This document shows positions 54,550 through 62,474 of a stretch of 64,000 bases of DNA, piece by piece (position 1 is the first letter of the stretch; every line of letters begins with the position of its first letter). The notes below the pieces were generated by a model. It saw nothing but the letters and a program-made list of their open reading frames with translations. It had not been told where the DNA came from and searched no databases. Source of the DNA: Owenweeksia sp964619125. GTDB taxonomy: Bacteria; Bacteroidota; Bacteroidia; Flavobacteriales; Schleiferiaceae. The stretch lies in contig CAZUCA010000010.1 in the NCBI GenBank assembly GCA_964619125.1, forward strand, positions 1-64,000. Reading direction: 5' to 3'. The position numbers and the translations under genes were made by a program.

Positions 54550-54638
54550 GATGTTGTGGGTTTTAAACTCGCTCATCGCGCGAGCTAATGGCTTCTCAAA
54601 ATTTATATGCCGGTAGAGAAACATTGCCGGCTAAGTTG

Positions 54639-55280
54639 TTATACGGCCACCCTCCCTAAAGGAACGGTGGTGGCATTTGATCTTTTCAGAGGTTTTCTTT
54701 TATTTCTTTTTCCGGCTTTTCGACTCAGCCACCAGGATACGAAGGACAGTCCAAGCGCTAACCCCATGAAGATACCACCGGTACCGGGGTATGACCTGGC
54801 ATTAAAGTTCAGCAGCATCTTAGAACCAAATAAAGGCGGTTGATAGCTTTGTCCGGGCACCTTTATAGGAGCGGTAGGACTAAGGTTGTGGCCATAGTCG
54901 TACTCCCACAGGTAAAAGTCATAGATACCCAGTCCGGCCAGGATCAGGAAGATCTCCGCCCAGGCCAGGAAGAGCTTGGGTTTTCCTACCGCAGCCGCCA
55001 GTATACCCAGCAGGGCCAGCCCGCTTACAATCCAGGGGAAGTAGGTGAGTTCAGGAATACTATCGGGTTCAATCTTCTGCATTCCCACGTAGTGGTTGAG
55101 AATATTGATATTCTGCAGGGTACCGGGTGTGTCGCCGGTAATTTTGTTAATCCAGATATACATGCTCACCCCATCCGGATATTGCGGGGCAATGAGGGTG
55201 ATTTCCCAAAGGGGAAAGACAAACAGCATCAGCAGACATCCTACGGCAATAACAGCGAGTATTCTGGCTAAAACTTTCAT
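54639..55280 (-). CDS. nos-cluster membrane protein
   Basis: The 213-residue protein has four membrane helices, with a long periplasmic loop after the first (GVSMYIWINKITGDTPGTLQ) and a very basic C terminus (RKAGKRNKRKPLKR). A second loop holds EYDYGHNLSPTAPIKVPGQSYQPP. It has no assigned function but sits, as here, between nosZ and nosL in clade II nos clusters of Bacteroidota as I recall them. A part in maturation or electron delivery is inferred from that. It is separated from nosZ by a strong hairpin. Confidence 0.65.
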   Translation of the reverse strand: MKVLARILAVIAVGCLLMLFVFPLWEITLIAPQYPDGVSMYIWINKITGDTPGTLQNINILNHYVGMQKIEPDSIPELTYFPWIVSGLALLGILAAAVGKPKLFLAWAEIFLILAGLGIYDFYLWEYDYGHNLSPTAPIKVPGQSYQPPLFGSKMLLNFNARSYPGTGGIFMGLALGLSFVSWWLSRKAGKRNKRKPLKRSNATTVPLGRVAV

Positions 55281-55317
55281 CAGTGGGTGTTTTTTGAATA
55301 ATTATCGGGCGGTTATA

Positions 55318-55349
55318 AACCCCGGGGACTTAACGCCATCCCCGGGGTT
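55318..55349 (-). terminator. Strong hairpin after nosZ
   Basis: AACCCCGGGGA and TCCCCGGGGTT form a perfect 11-bp GC-rich stem with a 10-base loop, starting 16 bases after the nosZ stop. No T tract follows on the minus strand. It probably protects the nosZ 3' end and gives partial read-through into the accessory genes. Confidence 0.55.
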
Positions 55350-55365
55350 ATCTCAATCAATGGGA

Positions 55366-57339
55366 TTACTCACCAGTTGAGAAAGCAAGCACTGGACTTT
55401 CTCCTTTGGCAGCAACCCTAATGTAACCTTGCATCTCCTGGTGCAAGGCAGAGCAGAAGTCAGTACAATAGAAAGGATACACACCGGCCTTGGTCGGTTT
55501 CCAGAGCAGGGTTTCAGTTTGGCCAGGCATGATCAGCAGTTCGGCATTCTGAGCGCCCATCATGGCAAAGCCGTGCGGTACATCCCAATCCTGCTCAAGG
55601 TTAGTCACGTGGAAGTAAACTTTATCGCCCACTTTCACACCCTCAATATTGTCAGGGGCAAAGTGACTGCGGATAGTAGTCATATATACGTGCACTTCGT
55701 TACCATTGCGCTCAACCCGGGCTTCAGACTCGGATTTGGCAGCATGGGCATGCTCATTTTCCTCAAGTGGATAGATCTTCTTGCTGTTGGGTTTCACCAG
55801 GTCGGCGTGGATAGCCTGGGCATAGTGAGGTTCGCCAATAGTGGGGAAATCCAGCAGAAGTTCCATCTTATCGCCACTGATATCGTACAGTTGGGCGGAG
55901 TGAGCCAACTCGGGTCCGGTGGGCAGGTAGCGATCCTTGGTAATCTTGTTGAGGGCCACCATATACTTACCCCATGGTTCTTTGGAGTCGCCACCGGGAA
56001 TCATCAGGTGACCTACAGAGTAATAAGTAGGTACGCGATCCAGTACTTCCCAGGTTCCGAGCTTCCATTTCACTACCTCAGAAGAGATGAAGAAAGTAGT
56101 ATAGGCATTGCCTTTACCGTCAAATTCGGTGTGCAGCGGTCCGAGGCCACCGCTCTCCACGGTACCGGCAACCACATCTTCAAAGTTGAGCACCGGAATA
56201 CCATAGGCATCGCCAGCAAAGGATTTATTCTCAATAGCCTTGATCATCTTATCGAAGCTATGCACAGTAAGGTTGGCATTGAGCTTGCCATTACCGATAA
56301 TATAAGAACCGGTAGGATCAACATCCACTCCGTGGGGTGATTTGGGGGTAGGCAGGAAATAAACCAGGCCGGGGCAATCTTCAGGCTTTAGCACCCGCAC
56401 GCTTTTCTTTTTGATGGATTTCGCGGTATGAGTCTTTTCGTCATAGCGATTGATCAGGTACTCAGCCGGCATTTCTTCAAATTTGCCTTGCTTAATGTAT
56501 TCCTGTGCCTTCTTCCAGTTAATGGCGGCGATGTAGTCCTTATCGTTTTGAGAAGCATTAACCTCTTTAAGGGTATGGCTTTCCTCGGTATTGTAAGTGG
56601 TAAAGAACATCCAGCCGTGTGACTTACCCTTACCGGCATGGGCCAGGTCGTAGTCATAGCCGGGTAGCAGCACCTGAAAGTCGATATCCATATGGCCGTG
56701 CTCAGGATCTACAGAGATAAAAGACAATGAACCCTTGAAATTCTCATTGTAGCTTTCAATGGCCACATCCTTCTGGGGAATTGGCACACTAAAACGGGTA
56801 CCGGCCACGATATACTCTGAGTTTTCAGTGGTAAAAGGAGAACTGTGGTTACCACCTGAATTCGGAATCTCTATGATCTCAGCGGTTTCAAAAGTGGTGA
56901 GATCGATACGGGCTACGCGGGGCGTGTTGTTACCGTTGATAAAGAGGTATTTGCCATCGGGCTTACCCTTGGTTTGAGACAGCTCAGGGTGGTGAGCATC
57001 ATCCCAGGGCACAAAGCCATGACTGGTTTCCAGCAGGGGTTTGGTTTCTTCGTTAAAACCATATCCTTTTTCGCCATCTACCGAAAAAACGGGAACAACC
57101 TTAAGCAACCTTCCTGAAGGCAGGCCATACACACTCACCTGGCCGCTAAAGCCGCCAGACATAAAGGAATAGAATTCGTCGTGCTCACCGGGAGCCACGT
57201 AAACTTTCTCAGCCGCACTACTGCGGTTGATGGCTCCACCCTTGTCGGCAGAGGCTTGGCCATTGGCGCCTTCAGAACATGCCTGAGGCACGGTAAGGGC
57301 GAGAGCGGCAATAGCGGATAGCAGTGATAATCGTCTCAT
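55366..57339 (-). CDS. nosZ: Nitrous-oxide reductase, clade II type
   Basis: The 657-residue periplasmic copper enzyme reduces N2O to N2. The N-terminal signal is of Sec rather than Tat form (MRRLSLLSAIAALALTVPQA; no SRRxFLK), which marks the clade II (atypical) enzymes. The beta-propeller with the CuZ His residues includes WDDAHHPELS, SGGNHSSPF, AHAGKGKSHGW and SPHGVDVDP. The C-terminal cupredoxin domain has the CuA ligands in YCTDFCSALHQEM (C-x3-C-x3-H-x2-M). It is the second gene of the operon, 11 bases after the cytochrome c gene. No nosR is present, as usual for clade II. Confidence 0.98.
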   Translation of the reverse strand: MRRLSLLSAIAALALTVPQACSEGANGQASADKGGAINRSSAAEKVYVAPGEHDEFYSFMSGGFSGQVSVYGLPSGRLLKVVPVFSVDGEKGYGFNEETKPLLETSHGFVPWDDAHHPELSQTKGKPDGKYLFINGNNTPRVARIDLTTFETAEIIEIPNSGGNHSSPFTTENSEYIVAGTRFSVPIPQKDVAIESYNENFKGSLSFISVDPEHGHMDIDFQVLLPGYDYDLAHAGKGKSHGWMFFTTYNTEESHTLKEVNASQNDKDYIAAINWKKAQEYIKQGKFEEMPAEYLINRYDEKTHTAKSIKKKSVRVLKPEDCPGLVYFLPTPKSPHGVDVDPTGSYIIGNGKLNANLTVHSFDKMIKAIENKSFAGDAYGIPVLNFEDVVAGTVESGGLGPLHTEFDGKGNAYTTFFISSEVVKWKLGTWEVLDRVPTYYSVGHLMIPGGDSKEPWGKYMVALNKITKDRYLPTGPELAHSAQLYDISGDKMELLLDFPTIGEPHYAQAIHADLVKPNSKKIYPLEENEHAHAAKSESEARVERNGNEVHVYMTTIRSHFAPDNIEGVKVGDKVYFHVTNLEQDWDVPHGFAMMGAQNAELLIMPGQTETLLWKPTKAGVYPFYCTDFCSALHQEMQGYIRVAAKGESPVLAFSTGE

Positions 57340-57350
57340 TTTAGCAGGTA

Positions 57351-57830
57351 TTAAAGTGTTCGGAAATATTCGAGAATGGCACGTGCCTCTTCCTCGGTAA
57401 GATTTTGGTCGGCCATGATAGCGCCATTAGCTGCTGCCAGCACTTCTTTGGCCAGGGGATCCTTTTGCAACATCTCGGTAGGATTGAGAATCATATTCAT
57501 CACCCATTCCGGAGTACGGCGTTCAAGGATATCTTTAGGGGCCGGGCCGATATACTGCTTGTCAACTTTATGGCAGGCGGTACAGTTTTTTTCGTAAACT
57601 ACCTTTCCTTCCTCGGCCAGCTTCTGGTCAATGCCTTCCCCCAGCTTTACTTCGGTAATAGGGCCAATACCCTTGTTTGACATGGGGTCAACCGCCTCCA
57701 CCTTTTCAACTTTGGCTTGGGGTTTGGCTACGTCGGGGGTTTTAACGGTTTTGCGGGGTTCATCTCCCCCACCACAGGCAACCGCCGTGAGCAGGGTAGC
57801 AAAAATGGCAAGTGGGATTATTCTTCTCAT
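57351..57830 (-). CDS. Lipid-anchored class I cytochrome c of the nos operon
   Basis: The 159-residue protein has a signal with lipobox (TAVAC, Cys about residue 19) and a Pro/Lys-rich linker. A haem c domain follows with CTACH (about residues 84-88), IGPAPKDI after the haem site, and IMADQNLTEEEARAILEYF carrying the distal Met. It probably delivers electrons to the CuA centre of NosZ. It is the first gene of the nos operon. Confidence 0.9.
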   Translation of the reverse strand: MRRIIPLAIFATLLTAVACGGGDEPRKTVKTPDVAKPQAKVEKVEAVDPMSNKGIGPITEVKLGEGIDQKLAEEGKVVYEKNCTACHKVDKQYIGPAPKDILERRTPEWVMNMILNPTEMLQKDPLAKEVLAAANGAIMADQNLTEEEARAILEYFRTL

Positions 57831-57858
57831 TATGATTGTAACTTTTGTTTTGATACTT

Positions 57859-57918
57859 CAAAATTACTGGGGCATTAGCGGGCTAAAAATGATAATTATC
57901 ATAAAAGACAATTTTGTC
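57859..57918 (-). promoter_or_regulatory. nos operon promoter with Fnr-type box and GACAAnnTTGTC site
   Basis: On the minus strand the order is GACAAAATTGTC (57,918-57,907), TTTT, then ATGATAATTATCAT (57,902-57,889; a perfect 14-bp palindrome with TGAT-N4-ATCA), and then TAATTTTG (57,866-57,859), an exact -7 element. The box centre is 29.5 bp from the first T of the -7 element, i.e. near -41.5. No -33 TTTG is present, as expected for an activator-dependent promoter. The start codon is 29 bases past the -7 element. Confidence 0.7.
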
Positions 57919-57967
57919 CTTTTTTATTGTAAGCAGCTGATTTTCCAAACATTAATAAAGTAGTCAT

Positions 57968-59995
57968 CTAAGGTTTAGCTGCCTTAACTTGCGTTGGGCG
58001 TCCGCTGAGCTGTAGGCTAAAAACGATATTGCGCCCCATGGCGGGAATACCACCCCAATTAAGGTGATCGCGGTAATGGTGATCAAAGAGGTTATTGACC
58101 GCCATGGCCAGCGAAAGCTCAGCCTGTTGTAATGAAATCTTATAGGCTACCGAAGCGTCTAGCAGGGCGTAGGATGGGGTGAAGCGATCGCCATACTCCA
58201 TATTATAATGAGTTTGAGCGCATGCGTACTGCCCCTGTAAACTAAGCTCCCAATCGGCCGGGCACCAGCTGGCAAGCAGACTGCTCCGGAGTGGCGGCAC
58301 CATGGGCAGGTCCTGCCCAGGCCTTACACCCCGCAGATAATCTAAGCCAGATTGAAATTGCAGTTGCTCATTTAGGCGATACTTGCCACTTAGCTCCAGG
58401 CCCACAAAGCGAGCCGAAGGAATATTTTCATAGCCCCGTACTCCCCTGGCTCCCGGTGTCATAGCATCATAAGGAGTGTTTAGACCAAAGATGTACTGAA
58501 AGTACTGCTGCAGAAATATGGTGCTACTGAATTGCCAACGCTTAGCGCTAAGGTGATAGCTACCCTCCGCGTTAAGCAGGCTTTCCGGCAACAGATCGGG
58601 CTTACCCAGGTAATCATAGCCATCCTGTGAATTAAAGAGGTAAAAGCCATAGAGCTCTGAAGTGGAAGGGGCGCGCTGACCATAGCCCAGCCCCAGCTCC
58701 AGCCGACTTCTGTCGCCAAGTGGATGACTCAAAGAGGTCTTGAGCTGAGGCAGCAAAATATGCCGCCCTGATTCGGCCGGATAGCCCATCCCCTGCCATT
58801 GCCGCTCGCCTAGCTCATCTACCAACCCGGAGGCTTCGTAGTCCATTCTAAAAGTAGTGCTGATGTGACTCTTACCCCAATGCCAATGGTCGGTCATGCC
58901 CACTCCCAGGCCATGCAATCGCACCGCGGGCCAGCTAAGCATATGCATCACCGGCTCACCTTCAGGGTACATCGTCATTTCCGCTTTCCTGTAATTGGTA
59001 AAATACTCCAGGGCCAGGTCCAGATTATGACCGCCAGCCTGCCAGTCAAAAAAATTAAAGGTAGCACCGCTGGTTTGGCTCCAGCCCGGCATATCCATGG
59101 GCATACTCACCTGCTCTCGCTGGCTGTCGTCCATCTCGTGGTAAATGTCGTTGTGATACAGCTTCAGGCTGAAGCGCTGAAAGGCCCCCACTCCACCGGC
59201 ATGATGGTAGGTAGCTCCCGCTATTACGGCCCGGGCGGTTCCCACATCCATTGGCAGGGCCGGGAAACCCACCTGGTGTGCCAAATCATATATCAGGTCG
59301 AGTTGGAGCATTTCCCGCTCTGACAGACGGTAAGCGCTATTAATGGCCCAGTTGTGTTTTTGATTCTGAGAGTGAGCAACCTCCTGGCCGCCACCAGCCT
59401 GGTAGTTACCGTGTTGCTGCCAGGAACCGTTAACCCGCCAGGCGAACTTTTTGTGATGACTCTGCAGGTTAATGGCGCTGGCCAAACCACCAGTATTGCT
59501 ATGAAACTGCTGATCATAGCCCCAGCGAAAGCGGTTGCCGGGATTGAAATCTGCCTGCTTCATTTCGAGGTTAAGACTGCCGGCAAGGCCACTGTTACCG
59601 CAGGAAGTGGCACAGCCCGATTGCATTTCGGCCGCCTGGAGATTATTGGCCACCACGTAAGAAGTGGAAGGATCCATTTTATCGGTACAGGCACTGTAAA
59701 TACGCATACCATTCAGCTTTACCTGCAGGCGGGCATCACCCTGCCCCCGGTAAATCACTTCCTGGGCAAAACTTCCCCGCGAGATGAGGGAAACGCCTTT
59801 AAGTTGTTTCAGCTTTAACTCCAAGCGATGGTCCACCGACTTGGGAGCCGTCATTGCTTCATCAGGCACGGAGGCATCAATCACTACCACTTCACTCAGG
59901 TGAAAGGGGTCAAAGGCAATGGTATCGTGCTGATGACTCTGGGCCAGGGTACGAACTGTCGCTAGCAGCAATAAGCTAACAATGAATTTTTTCAT
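57968..59995 (-). CDS. Copper TonB-dependent receptor, OprC/NosA-like
   Basis: The ATG at 59995 gives 675 residues with a signal peptide (MKKFIVSLLLLATVRTLAQS). A plug domain follows (about residues 35-150; RGSFAQEVIYRGQGDARLQV, NGMRIYSACTDKMDPSTSYV) and a 22-strand barrel ending in Phe-rich strands. The plug has C-x3-M (Cys103, Met107) directly before DPSTSY, and a loop carries H-x-M (His286, Met288). This is the CxxxM-HxM copper site known from Pseudomonas OprC, with a nearly equal interval (about 183 residues here, 180 there as I recall). NosA/OprC bring copper for nitrous-oxide reductase, which fits the adjacent nos operon. Last gene of the copper operon. Confidence 0.85.
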   Translation of the reverse strand: MKKFIVSLLLLATVRTLAQSHQHDTIAFDPFHLSEVVVIDASVPDEAMTAPKSVDHRLELKLKQLKGVSLISRGSFAQEVIYRGQGDARLQVKLNGMRIYSACTDKMDPSTSYVVANNLQAAEMQSGCATSCGNSGLAGSLNLEMKQADFNPGNRFRWGYDQQFHSNTGGLASAINLQSHHKKFAWRVNGSWQQHGNYQAGGGQEVAHSQNQKHNWAINSAYRLSEREMLQLDLIYDLAHQVGFPALPMDVGTARAVIAGATYHHAGGVGAFQRFSLKLYHNDIYHEMDDSQREQVSMPMDMPGWSQTSGATFNFFDWQAGGHNLDLALEYFTNYRKAEMTMYPEGEPVMHMLSWPAVRLHGLGVGMTDHWHWGKSHISTTFRMDYEASGLVDELGERQWQGMGYPAESGRHILLPQLKTSLSHPLGDRSRLELGLGYGQRAPSTSELYGFYLFNSQDGYDYLGKPDLLPESLLNAEGSYHLSAKRWQFSSTIFLQQYFQYIFGLNTPYDAMTPGARGVRGYENIPSARFVGLELSGKYRLNEQLQFQSGLDYLRGVRPGQDLPMVPPLRSSLLASWCPADWELSLQGQYACAQTHYNMEYGDRFTPSYALLDASVAYKISLQQAELSLAMAVNNLFDHHYRDHLNWGGIPAMGRNIVFSLQLSGRPTQVKAAKP

Positions 59996-60054
59996 CGGAA
60001 ATAAGATCAGGGGAAGATGACCGGCAGCAGTTGCCACCGGCCGCTCCGGTTCTG

Positions 60055-60888
60055 TTACTCCACTTGCAACTCAAAATACCCCCCATCGGCATGCACTGCA
60101 CCACTATTGCTCATAATAGTGAGGTTTAGATGCCACTGTCCGCTCATTGTACAGTTCATCCTGCCGGTATACATACCCTCTCCCTGGTGTACCGGGTTCT
60201 CATTATTGGGTGAACCATGACCCATGGATGGCATGTGCATGTCAATTTCGATCTGCAGGTCGGTAGCCGGGGGAAAGTCCAGCATGCTTTGACGGCGGTA
60301 TACCATCAGCGCCAGGTCATTAAGCCCCACCTGGGGGTGCTGAGGATAGCGCAAGGCCACAAAGTAAGAGGCAGAATCAAGCGCACTCACAAAACTGTAG
60401 AGGCGGCTGGGATCACTTTGTTGGACTTCAATCTGGAAGTGAGCGGTATCGGCAATGGCCCCTTCTATATCACCAATCACGGTAAAAGTCCACTGCGCGG
60501 TGGCACTGCTGGGCATAATAAAGGTACAGCTACCCAAATAGGCTTTCATTCCGGCATCGTAAACCGGCTTTTCGAAGGGAGTGCTGTGCATCATGGTGCC
60601 CATATCCATTATGGGGTTAAAGCGGATATCCGCATTAGTGATTACTGTGCCATCCGCCGGGTCACTAAGGCGTACGGCCAACTGGTTGTATCCTACAAAA
60701 GGTGATTCCATCATGTAGAGCTGTACGGTATATCCAGCGGTGGGAAAGCTTTCCTCTCCGATCAATTGAAATTCGGCCAGCGGATCGGGATTAGGGGTAT
60801 CAGTTTGCTTTTCTTCCTTACAGGAAACGAAGGGTGTGGCCAGCATTATAGCCACGGCCATAGCGGCCAGGGTTTTTATTGTTTTCAT
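60055..60888 (-). CDS. Methionine/histidine-rich lipoprotein, FixH/YtkA-like
   Basis: The 277-residue protein has a signal with lipobox (PFVSC, about residue 23) and two beta domains of FixH/YtkA type. The first contains PIMDMGTMMHSTPFEKPV, the second IDMHMPSMGHGSPNNENPVH and GEGMYTGRMNCTMSGQWHL. Clusters of Met and His on exposed loops suggest Cu(I) binding. Position between the small Cys protein and the copper receptor supports a role as periplasmic copper carrier. Confidence 0.7.
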   Translation of the reverse strand: MKTIKTLAAMAVAIMLATPFVSCKEEKQTDTPNPDPLAEFQLIGEESFPTAGYTVQLYMMESPFVGYNQLAVRLSDPADGTVITNADIRFNPIMDMGTMMHSTPFEKPVYDAGMKAYLGSCTFIMPSSATAQWTFTVIGDIEGAIADTAHFQIEVQQSDPSRLYSFVSALDSASYFVALRYPQHPQVGLNDLALMVYRRQSMLDFPPATDLQIEIDMHMPSMGHGSPNNENPVHQGEGMYTGRMNCTMSGQWHLNLTIMSNSGAVHADGGYFELQVE

Positions 60889-60938
60889 TTGAAATGGGTT
60901 TTGATCAAAATAATGGTGGGGTTGGCGGTTATTCTGAT

Positions 60939-61316
60939 CTAAACCCGGGGAGGAGGCACAGTCGTATCTAAAAAAGGTGACTGGGGTATCTCTTTAGCAA
61001 AAGGAGTAAGGCCGTTATGGCTGCTGCTGGCCAGGGCCGGTTTTGTAAGTAATTCAGGCTCGGTTAACTGGAACAGCACCGGGCTGGGCGAATACTCTGG
61101 TGGCGGAGCCTGCTGATTGCTTTCATCCGAGAGCTTTAATTGCTTGGCGACAAAACACATACCATCACAGTGCAGTTCGGGTCGCGCTTTGTTCTCGCAA
61201 AGCTCATTGGCGTAATAGTCATAGTTGAGCTGGTAGCTTAGTGCTACCAGGCTGTTGTGCCACTGCGACAGCAGCACCACCAGCCCCAAAATGATATGTA
61301 CAAAGGTCCTGATCAT
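60939..61316 (-). CDS. Small secreted Cys-containing protein of the copper operon
   Basis: The 125-residue protein has one N-terminal hydrophobic segment (signal or anchor). YDYYANELCENKARPELHCDGMCFVAKQL follows, with three Cys spaced C-x9-C-x3-C, and a Pro-rich tail. Proteins with this C..C.G.C pattern often precede copper-linked receptors in Bacteroidota. The function is not known; metal binding by the Cys is inferred. It heads the operon with the lipoprotein and receptor, and its promoter has a TGAC-N4-GTCA box. Confidence 0.6.
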   Translation of the reverse strand: MIRTFVHIILGLVVLLSQWHNSLVALSYQLNYDYYANELCENKARPELHCDGMCFVAKQLKLSDESNQQAPPPEYSPSPVLFQLTEPELLTKPALASSSHNGLTPFAKEIPQSPFLDTTVPPPRV

Positions 61317-61325
61317 TTACAGCTA

Positions 61326-61367
61326 CAAAATTACGGACCTAAAACTCCTGTTCTATGACTTTTGTCA
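61326..61367 (-). promoter_or_regulatory. Copper-operon promoter with Fnr/DNR-type box
   Basis: TGACTTTTGTCA (61,356-61,367) is an inverted repeat TGAC-N4-GTCA. On the minus strand TAATTTTG (61,333-61,326) is an exact -7 element; the distance is 28.5 bp, one less than at the other three promoters. The predicted transcript would start only a few bases before the first codon. Confidence 0.5.
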
Positions 61368-61461
61368 GCTAAATGACAGCATCCCACCGCCCGATTTTTC
61401 TGTCGGTGCTACTTCTGCAGAAATAAGTTGGAAAAGCATTTGTCCTTCAAATTTTTTATTT

Positions 61462-61483
61462 ACTTTGCATTTCAAAGTACTTT
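61462..61483 (+). promoter_or_regulatory. Palindromic operator abutting the 61,484 gene
   Basis: ACTTTG-CATTT-CAAAGT is a perfect 6-5-6 inverted repeat followed by ACTTT; it ends at the base before the start codon. A -33-like TTTG lies at 61,439-61,442 and the repeat covers the -7 position. The same sequence with one base changed precedes the gene at 62,475. Confidence 0.7.
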
Positions 61484-62056
61484 ATGGAGACAGTAGATCA
61501 GGATCTTAAAGAAATACGCCGCCTAATGGAGCACAGCACCCGCTTCATTTCGCTGTCGGGGTTAGCGGGCATTTTAGCGGGCGTGTATGCCCTTATCGGC
61601 GCCTGGGTCACGCAGGAGTACTTCCTCCCCCGCTCCCAAACAGGCAATATCGTGATTACCGGGAGCCTGGTGTTGCTGGCTGCCTTAACCACCGCTGCCT
61701 TGCTCAGCAAAAGGAGAGCGACCCGCCAGGGTGAAAGGATCTTAAGCAAACCGGTACGGCAGATGCTTTTAAGCCTGGCCACCCCTCTGCTGACAGGGGG
61801 TGTTTTTAGCCTTATCCTGCTTCAGAAAAATTATTACGAGCTACTGGCCGCCAGCATGATCATTTTTTACGGTCTGGCCCTGATCAACGCCAGTAAATAC
61901 ACCGCCTCCTATGTGCGCACCCTGGGTTACCTTCAATTACTGTTAGGATTAACCGCCGCAGTTTTCAGCGAGTGGGGCCTCCTGCTTTGGAGCATAAGCT
62001 TCGGCTGGCTTCACATCGTGTACAGTAGCTATGTATATTGGAAGTATGAGCGATGA
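61484..62056 (+). CDS. Multispanning membrane protein cotranscribed with its regulator
   Basis: The 190-residue protein starts with an amphipathic region (LKEIRRLMEHSTRFISLSGLAG) followed by about five or six membrane helices. I do not recognise a function, although this pairing, a membrane protein of this type followed with 4-base overlap by a winged-helix regulator, is common in Bacteroidota. It may sense or relieve membrane stress. Its start codon directly follows the operator. Confidence 0.6.
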   Translation: METVDQDLKEIRRLMEHSTRFISLSGLAGILAGVYALIGAWVTQEYFLPRSQTGNIVITGSLVLLAALTTAALLSKRRATRQGERILSKPVRQMLLSLATPLLTGGVFSLILLQKNYYELLAASMIIFYGLALINASKYTASYVRTLGYLQLLLGLTAAVFSEWGLLLWSISFGWLHIVYSSYVYWKYER

Positions 62057-62352
62057 GGAATCCTATTGATGGCTTGCGCAAGGAGTTTGAGAACAGGGTG
62101 AAGCTGGGAATTATGTCAGTACTGATGGTGAACGACACCATGGAGTTCAATGAGCTTAAGGAAGTGCTGGAGGTTACTGACGGCAACCTGGCCAGTCATC
62201 TGCGGGGACTGGAAAAAGCAGAGTTTGTAACTATGGAGAAAAGCTTTGTAGGGCGCAAACCCAAAACCACCTACACCGCTACAGCCGCCGGCAAACAGGC
62301 CTTTAGCAATCACCTGGGCGCCCTGGAGGATATTATTAAAAACCAGCAGTAA
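62053..62352 (+). CDS. Winged helix-turn-helix transcriptional regulator
   Basis: The 99-residue protein is a single winged-helix domain: MEFNELKEVLEVTDGNLASHLRGLEKA (helix-turn-helix, about residues 35-60), then GRKPKTTYTATAAGKQAF (the wing) and a C-terminal dimerisation helix. It resembles PadR/MarR-like stand-alone repressors. It overlaps the membrane-protein gene by 4 bases (ATGA) and most likely binds the palindromes at 61,462 and 62,400, thus controlling its own operon and the next one. Confidence 0.8.
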   Translation: MRNPIDGLRKEFENRVKLGIMSVLMVNDTMEFNELKEVLEVTDGNLASHLRGLEKAEFVTMEKSFVGRKPKTTYTATAAGKQAFSNHLGALEDIIKNQQ

Positions 62353-62399
62353 AGAGAATGAAGGAGAATAGCTTAAGTCACAAAAAAATTTACCCACTC

Positions 62400-62421
62400 A
62401 CTTTGCATTACAAAGTACTTT
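62400..62421 (+). promoter_or_regulatory. Second copy of the winged-helix operator
   Basis: ACTTTG-CATTA-CAAAGT followed by ACTTT: identical to the site at 61,462 except for one base in the loop. It lies 53 bases before the 62,475 gene. Confidence 0.7.
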
Positions 62422-62474
62422 TAAAAAATAACACCTTTTAATTCCCAATTTCTTTAACCGTAAATTTAGTTATC

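Noticed and set aside
55429..56340. Plus-strand open frame of about 300 codons
   Set aside because: It is antisense to nosZ; no signal, motif or plausible composition.
49071..57830. Search for nosR or a Tat-type NosZ signal
   Set aside because: Neither is present; this fits clade II nos clusters rather than a lost gene.
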